Assembly: GCF_000661955.1 (NCBI RefSeq)
Contig: NZ_CP007597.1
Location: 434,001 to 498,000 of the forward strand
DNA from: Stenotrophomonas rhizophila
GTDB lineage: Bacteria; Pseudomonadota; Gammaproteobacteria; Xanthomonadales; Xanthomonadaceae
DNA length: 64,000 bases
Reading direction: 5' to 3'
A program made the position numbers and the translations under genes. Of this stretch, positions 61,363 through 64,000 are shown piece after piece. The notes under the pieces were generated by a model. The model saw nothing but the letters and a program-made list of their open reading frames with translations, had not been told where the DNA came from and did no database searches. Position 1 is the stretch's first letter, and the number at the start of each line of letters is the position of its first letter.

Positions 61363-64000
61363 GCGTGGGCCTCGGCCGCGTCGTCGGCACGTTCGGCCGG
61401 GCGCCGGCGGAAGCGGTCGAAGAACAGGTAGATCACCGGCGTGGTGAACAGAGTGAGCACCTGGCTGACGATCAGCCCGCCCACCATCACCACGCCCAGC
61501 GGCTGCCGCAGTTCCGCGCCCGAGCCGCTGGCGAACATCAACGGAATGGCGCCGAACAGCGCGGCCAGGGTGGTCATCAGGATCGGACGGAAGCGCAGCA
61601 GCGCGGCCTGGTGGATCGCCTGGTGCGGGCCCAGGCCGAACTCACGCTCGGCCTCCAGCGCGAAGTCGATCATCATGATCGCGTTCTTCTTCACCAGCCC
61701 GATCAGCAGCACGATGCCGATCACCGCAATCAGGTCCAGGCTGCGCCCGCTCAGCAGCAGCGCCAGCAGCGCGCCCACCGTGGCCGAGGGCAGGGTGGAG
61801 AGGATGGTGATGGGGTGGATGAAACTCTCATACAGCACGCCCAGCACCAGGTACATCACCACCACCGCGGCCAGCACCAGCCACAGCGTGCTCGACAGTG
61901 AGGCGCGGAACGCATCGGCCGCGCCCTGCAGGCGCAGCTCCACCCCGGTGGGCAGGCCGATCGCCGAACGCGCGCCTTCAATGGCCTGCACCGCTTCGCC
62001 CAGCGACGCGCCGCGTGCCAGGTTGAACGAGAACGTTACCGCCGGGAACTGGCCCACGTGGTTGATCAACAGGTGCGCCGGGCGCTGCTCGATGCGCGCG
62101 ATGCCATTCAACGGCACCTGTTTGCCCTCCGGCCCGGCCACGTGCAGGCGCGCGATGGCGTCCGGCCCGAAGGCCACGTCCGGGCGCGCTTCCAGCACCA
62201 CGCGGTACTGATTGGCCTGGGTGAAGATGGTGGAGATCTGGCGCTGGCCGAACGCGTCGTACAGCGCATCGGCCACTGCGTCCACGCTGATGCCCAGGCG
62301 CGCGGCGGCCACCCGGTCGATCAGCACGTGTGCCTGCAGGCCCTGGTCCTGCAGGTCGCTGGCCACGTCGGCCAGGGCTGCGGACTGCTGCAGGTGGGCC
62401 AGCAACCGGGGCGTCCACTGCGCGAGCTGGTCGCTGTCGGGGCTGGTCAGGGTGAACTGGTACTGGGTGCGGCTGATCCGGTCCTCGATGCCCAGTTCCT
62501 GCACCGGCTGCAGGTACAGCGTGATGCCGGGCACGTGCGCCACGCGCTGCTGCAGCCGCGCGATGATCGCCTGCGCGTCGGCATCGCGCTGCGCATGCGG
62601 TTTCAGCTCGATCAGCAGCCGGCCACTGTTGAGCGTGGCGTTGTTGCCGTCCACGCCGATGAACGAGGACAGGCTGGCCACGTCCTCATCGTCCAGCAGC
62701 GCCGCGGCAAGCGCCTGCTGGCGCTGTGCCATGGCCTGGAACGAGATCGACTGCGGCGCTTCGCTGATGCCCTGGATCAGGCCGGCGTCCTGCACCGGGA
62801 AGAAGCCCTTGGGCACCCAGACGTACAGCGCGGCGGTAAGCAGCAGGGTGGCCACGGTGGCGCCCAGCATCAGCGGCTGGCGCTGCAGCACCCAGTGCAG
62901 TTGGCGGTCGTAGATCGCCACCACGCGGTCGAACGGGTCGCCCTGCTGCGCCGATTCCTGGCCGTCAGCATCACGGCGGGTGGCATGCCCGGCCTTGAGC
63001 AGACGCGCGCACATCATCGGGGTCAACGTCAGCGACACCAGCAGCGAGATGCCGATCGCCACCGCCAGGGTGATCGCGAACTCGTGGAACAGCTTGCCCA
63101 CCACGTCGGCCATGAACAGCAGCGGGATCAGCACCGCGATCAGCGACAGGGTCAGCGAGATCAGGGTGAAGCCGATCTGCCGGGCGCCCTTCAGTGCCGC
63201 CTGCATCGGCGTGGCGCCGCGTTCCAGGTGGCGGGCGATGTTCTCCAGCATCACGATCGCATCGTCGACCACGAAGCCGGTGGCGATGGTGAGCGCCATC
63301 AGGGTGAGGTTGTTGAGCGAGAACCCCGCCAGCAGCATCACCCCGAAGGTGCCCACCAGCGACAGCGGCACCGCGATGCTGGGAATGATCGTGGCCGGAA
63401 TGTTGCGCAGGAACACGAAGGTGACCATCACCACCAGCGCGATGGCGATCAGCAGTTCGTGCTGCACGCCGCGGATGGAGGCGCGGATCGATTCGGTGCG
63501 GTCGCTCAGTACCGCCACGTCCACGCCCTTGGGCAGCGACGCCTGCAGCTGCGGCAGCAGCGCCCGCACCTGGTCCACCACGGCGATCACGTTGGCACCG
63601 GGCTGGCGCTGGATGTTGATCAGCACCGCCGGCGTGGTGCCCGACCACGCGGCCAGCTGGCGGTTCTCCGCGCCGTCTTCGATCGTGGCCACATCGCCCA
63701 GGCGCAGCGGCGCGCCGTCCTTGTAGGCCAGGATCAGTGCCTGGTATTCGGCCACCGAGCGCATCTGGTCGTTGGCATCGAGCATGATCGCGCGGGTGGG
63801 GCCGTCGAAGCTGCCCTTGGGCATGTTGACGTTGGCCGCGCCGATCGCGGTGCGGATGCTGGCCATGCTCAGCCCGTTGGCGGCCAGCGCCGACGGATTC
63901 ACCTGGATGCGCACCGCCGGGCGCTGCCCACCGGCCAGGCTGACCAGGCCCACGCCCGGCAGCTGCGACAGGCGCTGGGCCATGCGCGTATCCACCAGGT
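61359..64000 (-). CDS. mdtB: RND multidrug efflux subunit MdtB (SmeJ-like), 5'-truncated by window edge
   Basis: The reading frame continues past the right edge, so the N-terminal part (about 150 residues) is missing. What is visible carries [40 protein letters not shown], the proton-relay helix [36 protein letters not shown], and the C-terminal [20 protein letters not shown]. It works with MdtC (4-bp overlap) and, presumably, an MdtA-like adaptor gene upstream outside the window. Trailing residues [16 protein letters not shown] form a charged tail. Confidence 0.92.
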   Translation of the reverse strand, partial: LVDTRMAQRLSQLPGVGLVSLAGGQRPAVRIQVNPSALAANGLSMASIRTAIGAANVNMPKGSFDGPTRAIMLDANDQMRSVAEYQALILAYKDGAPLRLGDVATIEDGAENRQLAAWSGTTPAVLINIQRQPGANVIAVVDQVRALLPQLQASLPKGVDVAVLSDRTESIRASIRGVQHELLIAIALVVMVTFVFLRNIPATIIPSIAVPLSLVGTFGVMLLAGFSLNNLTLMALTIATGFVVDDAIVMLENIARHLERGATPMQAALKGARQIGFTLISLTLSLIAVLIPLLFMADVVGKLFHEFAITLAVAIGISLLVSLTLTPMMCARLLKAGHATRRDADGQESAQQGDPFDRVVAIYDRQLHWVLQRQPLMLGATVATLLLTAALYVWVPKGFFPVQDAGLIQGISEAPQSISFQAMAQRQQALAAALLDDEDVASLSSFIGVDGNNATLNSGRLLIELKPHAQRDADAQAIIARLQQRVAHVPGITLYLQPVQELGIEDRISRTQYQFTLTSPDSDQLAQWTPRLLAHLQQSAALADVASDLQDQGLQAHVLIDRVAAARLGISVDAVADALYDAFGQRQISTIFTQANQYRVVLEARPDVAFGPDAIARLHVAGPEGKQVPLNGIARIEQRPAHLLINHVGQFPAVTFSFNLARGASLGEAVQAIEGARSAIGLPTGVELRLQGAADAFRASLSSTLWLVLAAVVVMYLVLGVLYESFIHPITILSTLPSATVGALLALLLSGRSLDLIAVIGIVLLIGLVKKNAIMMIDFALEAEREFGLGPHQAIHQAALLRFRPILMTTLAALFGAIPLMFASGSGAELRQPLGVVMVGGLIVSQVLTLFTTPVIYLFFDRFRRRPAERADDAAEAHA

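Overview
The window looks like chromosome of a Stenotrophomonas-type gamma-proteobacterium (Xanthomonadaceae). Three things point there: high GC with strong GC3 coding bias, GTAG-headed stem-loop repeats that match the SMAG family known from S. maltophilia (eight copies seen), and a pair of RND pump subunits arranged like MdtB/MdtC (SmeJ/SmeK type). No tRNA, rRNA, CRISPR array, transposase or integrase was found.

Layout. 1-1011: housekeeping aroQ, an LprI-like gene and the start of accB. 1202-3768: divergent arsenic operon (acr3, arsR / arsH, arsC) around a 26-bp palindrome. 3886-9475: exported proteins, among them a serine hydrolase and an unusual exported dikinase-like protein. 9564-9857: orphan Imm53 immunity gene. 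10024-12666: AT-rich foreign-looking island with a radical SAM enzyme, an NAD-dependent epimerase and a possible small upstream peptide gene. 12733-35553: accessory stress, efflux and regulator genes: membrane-bound AraC with a DJ-1-like lipoprotein, three LysR-type and one AraC-type regulators next to probable targets, a double-CXXCG (SitI6-like) gene, Lpp-like lipoprotein with L,D-transpeptidase, two MFS pumps, carotenoid oxygenase with a divergent two-component pair, an M23 peptidase, a TonB-dependent receptor and an arylamine N-acetyltransferase. 35738-41062: chemoreceptor behind a sigma-28 promoter, and a UvrA2-type ABC protein. 41117-44381: cutA-dsbD-tlpA operon. 44452-46245: secreted endonuclease I. 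46462-49172: groES-groEL with heat-shock promoter, CIRCE operator and many repeats. 49190-54012: LysR/GST/luciferase-like and MarR/AlkD-like groups. 54103-55354: DAHP synthase preceded by an aromatic-residue leader peptide and a terminator (attenuator). 55776-58083: tandem duplicated lipoprotein/secreted-protein pair, the last gene broken by an amber codon. 58297-64000: mdtC and a 5'-truncated mdtB.

How it fits together. The housekeeping blocks (aroQ-accB, cutA-dsbD-tlpA, groESL, aroG) are interspersed with self-contained accessory modules, most made of a regulator transcribed next to or away from one or two target genes. The most noteworthy points are the attenuator in front of the DAHP synthase, the radical SAM island, the exported glucan-dikinase-like protein, the duplicated lipoprotein cassette with a nonsense mutation, two orphan immunity genes, and the compound palindromes and SMAG pairs around groESL.
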